From NCBI GenBank assembly GCA_013178165.1, contig JABLXG010000023.1:62001-126000 (forward strand): a DNA stretch of 64,000 bases. Reading direction: 5' to 3'. The position numbers and the translations under genes were made by a program. The notes below the pieces were generated by a model that was given only the letters and a program-made list of their open reading frames with translations, searched no databases and had not been told where the DNA came from. Origin of the DNA: Anaerolineae bacterium (GTDB lineage: Bacteria > Chloroflexota > Anaerolineae > Aggregatilineales > Ch27). Below, piece by piece: positions 8,829 to 16,734 of this stretch. The first letter of the stretch is position 1. Every line of letters begins with the position of its first letter.

Positions 8829-9691
8829 ATGCTGCGATCCCTGGGGAAGGCAGCGATCCTGATCGCGGGCGTGGGCCTCTGGCGGGCCAGCACCATCCTG
8901 CTGCGCCGGCGTGTTCCGGATCGCCCCGATCTCCCCTCCGCCTACGGACTGGCCTATGAAGCGGTCGAGTTCACCGCGCAGGATGGCACGCTCCTGCGCG
9001 GCTGGTGGATTCAGCCGCCGCAGCCATCCAGCCGGACAATCGTGATCGTCCACGGCCACAATGGCAGCATGGATGGGGACACGGCCACGGCTGCCCGGCT
9101 GGCAAAGGCTGGCTGGCACGTCCTGATGTTCGATCTGCGGGCGCATGGCCACAGCGGCGGGCATGCCGTCACCTTTGGCGCGCGGGAATACCTGGACGTG
9201 CTGGCTGCGCTTGACTGGCTGCAAACCACCCATGGGATCACCCGCGTCGGGCTACTCGGCTTCAGCATGGGGGCAGGGGTGGCGCTGATCGCGGCAGCCC
9301 TGGATGGACGTATCCGGGCGGTGGTGGCCGATGGCGCGATCGGGCGCATCGCCGACGCCATCGCCGGGCTGGGGCGGATAAAGGGTATCCCCCCGGCGCT
9401 GATGATCCTGCCGGCGCGGGCGATCTTGCTGGCGGCCTCCCTGCGGGCCGGGGTGTGGATTCCGCGGGCCGATCCCCTGCGCTGGGCCGGGCGTGTCCCA
9501 TGCCTGTGCTGTTCATTCACGGCGTGGAAGACCCGTTCAACACCGTCGCCGGGGCGCGCCGCCTGGCTGCGCTGGCCTCGCACGGGGAGTTATGGCTGGT
9601 AGCCGGGGCGGGTCACCGCGACGCCTGCCGCCGCGATCCGGCGGCCTACGATGCCCGCGTGCTGGCTTTCTTCGCCGGATGCCTGCCCTGA
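8829..9691 (+). CDS. Alpha/beta hydrolase, broken by a one-base frameshift
   Basis: The first frame (ATG 8829) carries an N-terminal hydrophobic helix, the oxyanion region VIVHGHNGSMDGD and the nucleophile elbow GFSMGAG (Ser). Near 9499 homology moves to the next frame, which holds the acid (HGVEDPFN) and the histidine (GAGHRDA). Restoring one base gives GRVPMPVLFIHG, a normal strand. The enzyme would be a membrane-associated serine esterase or peptidase of the DUF3887/BAAT-like hydrolase type. As written the first frame ends about 100 bases early without Asp and His, so the gene is either inactive or carries a sequencing error. Confidence 0.8.
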
Positions 9692-9729
9692 CGGCGGCTC
9701 AGGCAGGCCGATCAGCAGGTAATCCGATC

Positions 9730-9758
9730 GTGCCAGAATGGAACGGATGTGCTATAAT
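9730..9758 (+). promoter_or_regulatory. Probable promoter of the ssb operon
   Basis: TATAAT at 9753-9758 is preceded after 17 bases by GTGCCA (4 of 6 matches to the -35). A weaker -10-like TATACT lies at 9801. An AGAAGGAGAA ribosome site follows before the ssb start. Confidence 0.45.
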
Positions 9759-9844
9759 ACCGCTGTAACGCTGTGTGGAAGGAATTACCCCGCCGGGGTG
9801 TATACTAGGGGCTGTAGCCCGGCGCGTGCGAGAAGGAGAAGCGT

Positions 9845-10255
9845 ATGTACCAGTATACGGTGATTGTGGGCAATGTGGGCCGCGACCCTGAGCTGCGCTA
9901 TACGCCCAGCGGGCAGGCGGTTTGCGACTTTTCGGTGGCTGTCAGCCGCCGCTGGACTGACCGCACCAGCAACGAGCAACGCGAAAAGACTACCTGGTTC
10001 CGCGTGACCTGCTGGAACAAACTGGCCGAGACGGTCAACCAGTATGTGAGCAAAGGCCGCCAGGTGCTGGTCACCGGCGAGGTCGACGCTTCCGCCTGGA
10101 TCGACGGCGAAGGCAACGCCAGGGCCACGCTGGAACTGACCGCCCGCGATGTCAAGTTCTTGGGTCGCCGCGAAGAAGGCGGAGCCGCTTACACCCCCGG
10201 CGAAGGCGAATACAATACCTCTGCCCCGGAAGACCTGCAGGATATTCCGTTCTAG
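9845..10255 (+). CDS. ssb: Single-stranded DNA-binding protein
   Basis: The 136-residue protein has the OB fold of bacterial SSB: YTVIVGNVGRDPELRYTPSGQAVCDFSVAVSRRW, TWFRVTCWNKLAETVNQYVSKGRQVLVTGEV and ARDVKFLGRR. It ends in the acidic tip DLQDIPF used by SSB to recruit partner proteins. It coats single-stranded DNA in replication and repair. AGGAGAA sits 5 bases before the ATG. The DUF3467 gene begins 9 bases after the stop and translin overlaps that, so three nucleic-acid-linked genes form one unit. Confidence 0.95.
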   Translation: MYQYTVIVGNVGRDPELRYTPSGQAVCDFSVAVSRRWTDRTSNEQREKTTWFRVTCWNKLAETVNQYVSKGRQVLVTGEVDASAWIDGEGNARATLELTARDVKFLGRREEGGAAYTPGEGEYNTSAPEDLQDIPF

Positions 10256-10264
10256 GATGGCCCG

Positions 10265-10654
10265 ATGACCGACCGAATCCCGCGTGATGGCCCGGCTAAC
10301 GAGTCCGCTCATCAGCCGCTGCGCCGCGCCCAGATCAAAGTCGAAGTGCCCGCTGACCTGCCAGGCCAGTACATGAATCTGGCGATGATCACCCATTCGC
10401 TCTCTGAGGTCATCCTGGATTTCGCTCAGGTGCTGCCCGGTGTGTTCAAGACCCGTGTCCAGACGCGCCTGATTCTCAGCCCGACCAATGCCAAGCTGTT
10501 GCACAAGGCGCTCGGCGAGAGTCTGGCCAAGTACGAGGCCGCTTACGGCGAGATCAAAACCCCGCCGTCGCTAGCCGATCAGCTGTTCAGCGTCACCCGC
10601 CCGATCGGTGGGGCGACGCCCGAAGAAACGAGCGGGGATAGCGGCCATGAATAA
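10265..10654 (+). CDS. DUF3467 protein
   Basis: The 129-residue protein matches DUF3467: KVEVPADLPGQYMNLAMITHSLSEVILDFAQVLPG followed by TRLILSPTNAKLLHKALGESLAKYEAAYGEI. The family is a small beta-sheet/helix protein of unknown role found in many bacteria. It lies between ssb and translin, and its last codons overlap the translin start (ATGAATAA), which implies translational coupling. The N- and C-termini are low in complexity. The context suggests a nucleic-acid-related job, but nothing in the sequence proves it. Confidence 0.85.
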   Translation: MTDRIPRDGPANESAHQPLRRAQIKVEVPADLPGQYMNLAMITHSLSEVILDFAQVLPGVFKTRVQTRLILSPTNAKLLHKALGESLAKYEAAYGEIKTPPSLADQLFSVTRPIGGATPEETSGDSGHE

Positions 10655-11288
10655 CCTGGATGCCATCGCCGCCGCCATTCATGCCGAATTCGAGGCCATG
10701 AACGCCCGCCGTGACGCCGTGCTCAACCACACCCGTGAACTGGTCCGCCTGTGCGCGGAGATGATCCGCACGGTGCTGCGCCGCCAGTGGAATGCCGTCG
10801 ATGAGCAGGCGCAGGCGCTCCAGGCGGCAGCGGATGAATTGCGGGCTTTTGTGGCCGAATACCCCGTGCTGGAGCATACTGGCTACACCCAGGACGCCTT
10901 TAAGGAATACGTCGAGGCCATGATCACCCGCGCTCTGGTGCGCGGTGACGCCGACCTGCCCACGCCGGAAGCGCTGGGCGTGCTAAGCAGCACCTACCTC
11001 AACGGGCTGGCTGAGGCCGCCTCCGAGCTGCGGCGGCATGTCCTCAACCTGCTGCGCGACGGCGAGATGGACGAGGCCCGGCGGCTACTGGACGTGATGG
11101 ACACCATCTATGACGTGCTGTTCAGCTTCGGCTATCCGGACGCGATCACCGGCGGCCTGCGCCACCGCGTCGATCAGCTCCGGGCTGTGCTGGAACGCAC
11201 ACGGGGGGATGTAACCGCCAGCCTGCGCCAGGAACTGCTGCTCAGCGCCATGCGCGAGCTGGAAGAACGGTTGGGAGTTCAGGACTAG
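10647..11288 (+). CDS. Translin family protein
   Basis: The 213-residue protein is all-helical. Residues about 110-190 carry translin signatures: LSSTYLNGLAEAASELRRHVLNLL, then DVMDTIYDVLFSFGYPDAITGGLRHRVDQLRAVLERTRGDV. The conserved Glu in SELRR and Asp/Glu residues in the final helices match positions used for metal-dependent RNA cleavage in translin/TRAX proteins. These proteins form octameric shells that bind single-stranded RNA or DNA. I chose ATG 10647, inside the end of DUF3467, over the upstream in-frame start at 10608. Bacterial translins are often misnamed haloacid dehalogenase. Confidence is good. Confidence 0.82.
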   Translation: MNNLDAIAAAIHAEFEAMNARRDAVLNHTRELVRLCAEMIRTVLRRQWNAVDEQAQALQAAADELRAFVAEYPVLEHTGYTQDAFKEYVEAMITRALVRGDADLPTPEALGVLSSTYLNGLAEAASELRRHVLNLLRDGEMDEARRLLDVMDTIYDVLFSFGYPDAITGGLRHRVDQLRAVLERTRGDVTASLRQELLLSAMRELEERLGVQD

Positions 11289-11366
11289 ACAACACGCTGT
11301 CGCCCACCTGAGGCCGGTACCGGGGAACTATTGCCCCTCCACCGGCTGATAGGCAGATACTGATAA

Positions 11367-11392
11367 CGGCAGGCAGAATCGCCAGCCTGCCG
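11367..11392 (+). terminator. Hairpin after translin, terminator-like without U-run
   Basis: CGGCAGGC and GCCTGCCG form a perfect 8-bp stem with a 10-base loop, 79 bases after the translin stop. No T-run follows, so intrinsic termination is doubtful. Confidence 0.3.
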
Positions 11393-11421
11393 CTAATGGA
11401 TTATCATGGAGCAAGCGCTCC

Positions 11422-12132
11422 ATGCCGCGATCTGTGCGCCTTTCCGGCGCGGGGCATCAACAGGGCAAAGTGCCTGTGAGCGAACCATCACCCCGCCACG
11501 AACCGTATTTCACCATCCGCCAGGACGTCCGGCGCACCCGGCGGGTGACCCTGAGCGACTTTCCCTTCACCATTGGCCGCGCCCGCGACTGTGACCTGGT
11601 GCTGGATGAAAGCGGCGTCTCCCGGCTGCACGCCCGGCTGGATTTCACGCATGAGCAGGTGACTATCACCGATCTGGGCAGCACCAATGGCACCTATGTC
11701 AACCGCCAGCGCATCGAACCGCACAAACCACGCCGCCTGCGCTCCGGCGATGTGATCAATCTGGGGGGGGAGTGCCAGATCGAGTTTGACGATCCGGCCT
11801 CGACGGCGACGATCCCGCTGGTTGATGCGCCGATCCCGGGGCTGGTGCTCGATGATGCCCTGGCGGCGGTCAGCATCGACGGGCGGCGGCTGGACCCGCC
11901 GCTCAGTCCGGGGCAGTTTGCATTGTTGCGCCTGCTGGTCGAGCGGGCAGGCGCGGTGGTCACCCGTGAGGAAATCCGCCAGGAAGTCTGGGGCGGCCAG
12001 GAGCCGATCAGCGATCAGACGCTTGACGCGCTGGTCAGCCGCCTGCGCAAGCGCCTGGCTGAGGCCGACCCAACGCACGAGTACATTGTCACCCGGCGCG
12101 GCTTTGGCCTGATCTTCCGCAACAAGATTTAG
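11422..12132 (+). CDS. FHA domain plus OmpR-type winged-helix regulator
   Basis: The FHA domain occupies about residues 45-125: FTIGRARDCDLVL, SGVSRLHARL and TDLGSTNGTYVNRQRI, including the Gly-Arg, Ser-Arg-His and Asn-Gly residues that bind phosphothreonine. Residues about 140-232 form a winged helix of the Trans_reg_C type (LSPGQFALLRLLVERAGAVVTREEIRQEVWG, then LVSRLRKRLAE and VTRRGFGLIF). It probably binds DNA in response to a Ser/Thr kinase. No kinase gene is in the window. The start is uncertain: GTG codons near 11470-11476 are alternatives, and no strong ribosome site is seen. Confidence 0.88.
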   Translation: MPRSVRLSGAGHQQGKVPVSEPSPRHEPYFTIRQDVRRTRRVTLSDFPFTIGRARDCDLVLDESGVSRLHARLDFTHEQVTITDLGSTNGTYVNRQRIEPHKPRRLRSGDVINLGGECQIEFDDPASTATIPLVDAPIPGLVLDDALAAVSIDGRRLDPPLSPGQFALLRLLVERAGAVVTREEIRQEVWGGQEPISDQTLDALVSRLRKRLAEADPTHEYIVTRRGFGLIFRNKI

Positions 12133-12213
12133 CCCGATCCTACCGGCGGCAGCAGCCGCACTGCGCGGCAGTGGTGCCGCTGCCACGATAAAAAAAGAAA
12201 AGTCTTCTTGAAA

Positions 12214-12436
12214 TATACTTGTTTTTGACTGCAACAGTCATCCTGCCAGCCATGCAAGCCAGGCGTCAGCCAAGCGCAAGGATGACGCATGGCAGGCGTC
12301 AAGCACGCCATTGCCACTGGCAGTATGGTTAGATTGTGGCGCGGGATTGGTGGCCCCCCACAATCCCGGTAAGACCACACCCCCAAATTCCCCGAATGCC
12401 CGGCGCTCCTCAGCAATAAGGAGCGCCGGGGTTTTG
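12214..12436 (+). ncRNA. Candidate structured non-coding RNA
   Basis: This 223-base stretch sits in a 418-base gap with no convincing ORF. It begins after an AT-rich patch with TATACT (12214-12219) and ends in a strong intrinsic terminator, although no gene precedes that terminator in the gap. Inside are a GTCATCCT/AGGATGAC pairing, an alternative CCTGCC..CATGC/GCATGGCAGG pairing, and a bulged 10-bp hairpin around 12341-12366. No match to tmRNA, RNase P or SRP consensus was recognised. It may instead be an untranslated 3' region of the FHA gene. Confidence 0.35.
12399..12435 (+). terminator. Intrinsic terminator
   Basis: CCCGGCGCTCCT and AGGAGCGCCGGG form a perfect 12-bp stem around a short loop and are followed by GTTTT. 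It lies about 270 bases beyond the FHA gene stop and 115 bases before the next start. Confidence 0.8.
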
Positions 12437-12470
12437 GAGGTCAATCGCACCCGCCAGACATCCACGCCGT

Positions 12471-12502
12471 ATTCCCGCATCTGCCGGGAATCAGCCTATA
12501 AT
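12471..12502 (+). promoter_or_regulatory. Promoter with overlapping inverted-repeat operator
   Basis: A perfect TATAAT (12497-12502) is preceded by the palindrome ATTCCCG, 7 bases, CGGGAAT (12471-12491), which covers the place of the -35 box. Such a site suits a dimeric regulator that blocks or replaces -35 contacts. The controlled gene is the metallopeptidase at 12551. Confidence 0.45.
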
Positions 12503-12550
12503 GAGGCCAGGGGGGGGATTGGCGGCCGCCGGAAACAGGGGAGTGACACC

Positions 12551-14266
12551 ATGAAGCGGAATCTGGCGAGTTTGGCGGCGCTGCTGGCGGCGCTGCTGGC
12601 GGCTGCCGGGCCGATCCAGGCCCAGGTGGGGACACCGCGCGTACAGGTCTTCATCGGCAGCGTGAATGACAACGCCGAAGTGGTGCTGTACAACCTGCGC
12701 GGTTTGCCCGCCGGCCACACCCTGTATGCCTATGCCCAGGCAACTTCCGGCGGTCTGGACACTTACCTGGGGCTGGGCACCTCCAGCTTCGCCCAAGTGC
12801 TGCGCGAGGACGATGACAGTGGCGGCAACTACAACGCTGCGCTCAGCTACACCATTACCGAGGCTGGCGACTACCAGCTCGCCGTCACCCGCTACGATGA
12901 AACCACCACCGGCAGCTTTCGCCTGCTGATCGGCCTGGACGAACCGGCTATCCTCGACGGACGGGGCACACCGACCGGCGCTCCTTTCGCCGTTGAGGGC
13001 GGGACCGCTGCCCGTTCGGCCATCCCCCTGAACGGCATGGGCATCAACTTCACCGATTGCTCGGTGCTGGAGGAGCGCCCGCAACTCAGCGGCCCGGAGG
13101 AGACTCTGGAGACGCGCTTCTTTATCCTGCACTACACCCGTAGCGGGGCTGACGCGGTCACCACCGAGTATGCGGCGGCGGTCGCGGCCATCATCGATTC
13201 GGTCTGGAAGCGGGAGATCAACGAGTTCGGCTGGCCTGCCCCGCCCGCCGATTGCGGCGAAGGCGGCGATACGCGCTACGACGTGTACCTGATCGACACT
13301 CTGGCTGACGGCACCATGCTGGGCTATACCGAACCGCAGGCGCTCCTGGGCGATAACCCCGCCACCAGCGCCCCGGAAGGCTGGGCCTCCTACAGCTACC
13401 TGGCCATCGAAAACGACTTCGACAATGATCCGGACGCCCTGGCCTTGATGCGGGCGACGTTGGCCCATGAATTTCACCACGCCATCCAGTTCGGCTACGA
13501 TCTGAACGATATCGGCGGCCAATGGTACTATGAGGCCACGGCAACCTGGATGGAGACCCAGGTCTTTCCGGAAGAAGAAGATGCTTCTCCCTATGTGGGC
13601 GATCTCTTCGCCACGCCCGACCTGTGCGTGGGTAGCACGCCCGCGGGAGGCCAGTATGATATGCGCATCTACGCCGAATGGCTGTTGATCGATTCGCTGG
13701 CCAGGGATTACGGGCGGCGGGCGGTGCAGCGCCTGTGGGAGCTGATCGTCGACCACGAAGGCATGGCCAGCTTCTACGCGCTGGCGGAAGAGCTGGGCAC
13801 CACGCCCCAGCAGATCATCCAGCGTTTCGCCATCCGCAACCTGTTGCGCGACTACGCCCTGGCAGAAAACTTCAATGCCCGCGTGCGGGTGGAAAGCCTG
13901 GTGGAAGGCCCCGGCGAGGTCAGGCCGCGTCAGTCGGGTGTCCAGCCACTTGGCGTGGACTATGTACTGGTCACCCAACCGGGCATCTATACCTTCGAAA
14001 TCTACCCGCCCAGCCTCCGGCTGGTCGGCGTGGGAATCATCCCCAAGATGGCGGAGGCGCATGTGTACACGCTGGGCCAGCGTGCCACGCTGAACACCAT
14101 GCCCTACCCCTACACGTACCTGCTGGTGCTCAACCCGGATACCTTCGAGGACAGCGATTCCTGCCCGACGGTGGACTGGCGGCTGACCGTGCGCGATGGC
14201 CGGGGGCAGGCGCTGGTCGGCAACCCCAAACGCTGGCCTGCCCCGCACTTTGCCCCGACACGCTAG
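12551..14266 (+). CDS. Secreted metallopeptidase with N-terminal PPC-like domain
   Basis: A signal peptide (LASLAALLAALLAAAGPIQAQ) follows ATG 12551. Residues about 30-135 resemble a bacterial pre-peptidase C-terminal domain placed at the N-terminus (YNLRGLPAGHTLYAYAQ, LREDDDSGGNYNAALSYTI). The catalytic part has HEFHH at residues 306-310 (LAHEFHHAIQFGYD) and WYYEATATWMETQ about 20 residues later, giving the zinc site of a gluzincin-like protease. It acts outside the membrane; substrate unknown. The frame is open far upstream, but the signal peptide and GGGG-rich leader fix this start. Confidence 0.8.
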   Translation: MKRNLASLAALLAALLAAAGPIQAQVGTPRVQVFIGSVNDNAEVVLYNLRGLPAGHTLYAYAQATSGGLDTYLGLGTSSFAQVLREDDDSGGNYNAALSYTITEAGDYQLAVTRYDETTTGSFRLLIGLDEPAILDGRGTPTGAPFAVEGGTAARSAIPLNGMGINFTDCSVLEERPQLSGPEETLETRFFILHYTRSGADAVTTEYAAAVAAIIDSVWKREINEFGWPAPPADCGEGGDTRYDVYLIDTLADGTMLGYTEPQALLGDNPATSAPEGWASYSYLAIENDFDNDPDALALMRATLAHEFHHAIQFGYDLNDIGGQWYYEATATWMETQVFPEEEDASPYVGDLFATPDLCVGSTPAGGQYDMRIYAEWLLIDSLARDYGRRAVQRLWELIVDHEGMASFYALAEELGTTPQQIIQRFAIRNLLRDYALAENFNARVRVESLVEGPGEVRPRQSGVQPLGVDYVLVTQPGIYTFEIYPPSLRLVGVGIIPKMAEAHVYTLGQRATLNTMPYPYTYLLVLNPDTFEDSDSCPTVDWRLTVRDGRGQALVGNPKRWPAPHFAPTR

Positions 14267-14373
14267 CAGGAGTGGGGAACAGAGAATAGAAAATGGGCAG
14301 TGGATCGGCCTCCCGGCTTCTTTTCCTGCTGATCACTGCCGGGGCTGCGCCGCCGCCTGCCGGTCGATTCTGT

Positions 14374-14379
14374 TATAAT
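14374..14379 (+). promoter_or_regulatory. -10 box before the YgjP-like gene
   Basis: A perfect TATAAT lies 70 bases before the ATG at 14449. No convincing -35 is visible at 16-18 bases. Confidence 0.4.
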
Positions 14380-14448
14380 CACCCTTGCGCCACGCCGGGG
14401 AGTGCTATCGCGCCTCCCGGCCACTGACCGGCGGATGGAGGCCAGGGC

Positions 14449-15012
14449 ATGATTCTGTTTGAGCGCGAGATCGTCGATGGCGGGGATCGACTGCGCGTCA
14501 CGGTGCGTTACGACGATCGGTTGCGCCGCAACGTACGCTGGAGCGCCCACAATGGGGCGATTGAGATTCGCGCTCCGCGCCATGCCCGCCCCGCCGAACT
14601 GGCGCGTATCACAGATGGCATCATCGCCCGTGTGCTCAAGCAGCGCGCCCGCGCCCGCCGCCGCCAGGATACCGACCTGCAGAAGCGCGCCGAGGCGATC
14701 AACCGCCGCTACTTCGGCGGCGAACTGACCTGGCATACCATCCGCTGGGTCGACAATATGGAACGGCGGCTGGGGAGTTGTACTACCGGCGGCAGCACCG
14801 ATGGCGACATTCGCATCAGCGCCCGCATCCGCGCCTGGCCGCAGTATGTGATCGATTACGTCATCGCCCACGAACTCACCCACCGCCTTCACCCCGATCA
14901 CAGTCCGGATTTCTGGGCGGCGCTGGCCCGTTACCCGTATGTCGAACGAGCACGCGGCTTCATTGAAGGCGTCGCCTTTGCCGAAAACGCTGACGCTGAC
15001 ACGCTGCTCTAG
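14449..15012 (+). CDS. YgjP-like (DUF45) metallopeptidase
   Basis: The 187-residue protein has the YgjP/DUF45 layout: a strand-rich N-terminus (VRWSAHNGAIEIRAPRHA), a basic helix, then RLGSCTTGGSTDGDIRIS and the zinc motif HELTH at residues 141-145 followed by HPDHSPDFWAAL. These cytoplasmic gluzincins are related to SprT and WLM proteases; in bacteria the substrate is unknown. The upstream gap holds a -10 box at 14374. It is followed by rsgA with a separate GTG start and strong ribosome site. Confidence 0.85.
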   Translation: MILFEREIVDGGDRLRVTVRYDDRLRRNVRWSAHNGAIEIRAPRHARPAELARITDGIIARVLKQRARARRRQDTDLQKRAEAINRRYFGGELTWHTIRWVDNMERRLGSCTTGGSTDGDIRISARIRAWPQYVIDYVIAHELTHRLHPDHSPDFWAALARYPYVERARGFIEGVAFAENADADTLL

Positions 15013-15060
15013 GCAGGCGCGCCCGATTCAGGATACTGAGAAGCCAGGAGGAACAAACAT

Positions 15061-16035
15061 GTGACGACTCTGGAAGGGCTGGTCATCAAACAACAGAGTG
15101 GTTTCTTTACGGTAGAAACGGCGCAGGGCCTGTTTGTCTGCCAGTTGCGGGGCCGGCTCAAGGAAGAGGCCAACCGCCGTATCCGCAAGGAAGAAGACGA
15201 ACCGGGCGACCTGTGCACCATTGGTGACCGGGTGACGATCACGCCCGGCCCGGATGGCACCGGGGTGATCGAACGGGTTCATCCGCGCGATCGCGTGCTT
15301 TCCCGCGCTGATCACGCCGGGGGCCGGTCAGCCGAGCTACAGGGCCGCCAGCAGGTGCTGATCGCCAACGCCGATCAGGCGGTCTTCATCCTGGCTGCCG
15401 CTGAGCCAGCGCCTAATCCCCGCGCTCTTGACCGCCTGATCGTGGCGGCAGAAAAGGGCCGCATCCCCCATATTCACATCGTCTGCAACAAGATCGACCT
15501 GTTGCCGTCCCCGGAGGATGCGCGGGCGATCTTTGACCTGTATGAACGGCTGGGCTATCCCGTCCTGTACACCAGCACCGTCACCGGCCAGGGTGTGGAC
15601 GCCCTGCGCGATCTGCTGACCGGCCAGATCTCCATCCTGGCCGGACCGTCCGGCGTGGGCAAGACCAGCCTGCTCAACGCCATCCAGCCAGGGCTGGGGC
15701 TGCGCGTCAGCGAGGTCAGCCAGGCCACCGCCAAGGGTCGCCATACCACCGTCCACCGGGAACTGTTCAAGCTGGACGGCGGTGGTTATGTGGCCGACAC
15801 GCCCGGCATCCGCGCCATCGGCATCTGGGATGTCGAGCCGCACGAGCTGGAAGCCTACTTCGTGGATATCGCGCCTTATGTGGCCGACTGCAAATTCCCG
15901 GATTGCACCCACACCCACGAGCCGGGCTGCGCCGTCCGCGCGGCGGTTCGCCGCGGCGAGATCGCCCTGCAGCGTTACCGCAGCTTTTTGCGCCTGCGCC
16001 AGGAAATTGAGGAAACCTACGAGGACTGGGTCTAG
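15061..16035 (+). CDS. rsgA: Ribosome small subunit-dependent GTPase A
   Basis: The 324-residue protein shows the circularly permuted GTPase order: an OB fold first, then G4 (CNKID, about 142-146), the P-loop GPSGVGKTS at 195 and DTPG at 246. The C-terminal zinc knuckle is present (CKFPDCTHTHEPGC, first Cys 277). It helps mature the 30S ribosomal subunit. The start is GTG 15061, because the overlapping ATG is followed at once by TGA; AGGAGG lies at the right spacing. The glycosyltransferase begins 3 bases after the stop. Confidence 0.95.
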   Translation: MTTLEGLVIKQQSGFFTVETAQGLFVCQLRGRLKEEANRRIRKEEDEPGDLCTIGDRVTITPGPDGTGVIERVHPRDRVLSRADHAGGRSAELQGRQQVLIANADQAVFILAAAEPAPNPRALDRLIVAAEKGRIPHIHIVCNKIDLLPSPEDARAIFDLYERLGYPVLYTSTVTGQGVDALRDLLTGQISILAGPSGVGKTSLLNAIQPGLGLRVSEVSQATAKGRHTTVHRELFKLDGGGYVADTPGIRAIGIWDVEPHELEAYFVDIAPYVADCKFPDCTHTHEPGCAVRAAVRRGEIALQRYRSFLRLRQEIEETYEDWV

Positions 16036-16038
16036 CCT

Positions 16039-16722
16039 ATGCAACACATTCTGGCGGTGATCCCCGCCTATAACGAACAGGAACGCATCGCGCCGGTTGT
16101 CGCCGGGGCGCGGCAGCACATCCCTGTGCTGGTTGTCGATGATGGCTCCAGCGATAGCACGGCGGCGCTGGCGGAGGCTGCCGGGGCGACCGTGCTGCGG
16201 CAGGTCCCCAACCAGGGCAAGGGCGCCGCCCTGCGGGCCGGGTTCCGCCACGCCCTGAAGGAAGGCTACGAGGCCGTGATCACGCTGGACGCCGATGGGC
16301 AGCACGCCCCGGATGAAATCCCGCGCTTTCTGGAAGCCTACGCGCAGGGCGGGGCCGACCTGATCATCGGCAGGCGGGACTTCGCCGGGATGCCGCTGGT
16401 GCGCCGTGTCTCCAATACGCTGGGGACGCTGCTGTTTTCCTGGGCGCTCGGCCAGCACATCCCGGATAACCAGTCCGGCTACCGCCTGATCTCCCGCCGC
16501 CTGATGGAGGCCGTGCTGAACAGCGCCGAACAGGGCTTTGAGTTTGAGGTGGAGATGATCACCGTCTGCGTGACGGAAGGCTACCAGCTGGCCTGGGTGC
16601 CCATTCGCACCATTTACGCCGGGGAAAAGAGCCACATCCGCCCGCTGCACCACCTGCGCCATTTCTTGCGCGTGGTCCGGGCGGCCCGGCGGCGGGTCAG
16701 GGCGCGCCGATCGCAGTCGTGA
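16039..16722 (+). CDS. Family 2 glycosyltransferase
   Basis: The 227-residue protein opens with LAVIPAYNEQERIAPVV, then VVDDGSSDSTAALAE and ITLDADGQHAPDEI, the nucleotide-sugar and DxD metal-binding motifs of GT2. Later YRLISRRLMEAVLNSAEQGFEFEVEMI and the WVPIRTIYAGEKSHI segment match dolichol-phosphate mannose synthase-like enzymes. No membrane segment is seen. It lies 3 bases after rsgA and converges on the AEC transporter gene. It probably transfers a sugar to a polyprenyl or cell-surface acceptor; the acceptor is unknown. Confidence 0.88.
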   Translation: MQHILAVIPAYNEQERIAPVVAGARQHIPVLVVDDGSSDSTAALAEAAGATVLRQVPNQGKGAALRAGFRHALKEGYEAVITLDADGQHAPDEIPRFLEAYAQGGADLIIGRRDFAGMPLVRRVSNTLGTLLFSWALGQHIPDNQSGYRLISRRLMEAVLNSAEQGFEFEVEMITVCVTEGYQLAWVPIRTIYAGEKSHIRPLHHLRHFLRVVRAARRRVRARRSQS

Positions 16723-16734
16723 TCTACTCCCGGC

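Noticed and set aside
7463-8896. Minus-strand frame of 477 codons opposite the glutaminyl cyclase
   Set aside because: The plus frame matches a known family with a signal peptide; the minus frame does not.
12238-12480. Minus-strand 80-codon frame in the 12.2-12.5 kb gap
   Set aside because: No ribosome site or domain, and it crosses the strong terminator hairpin.
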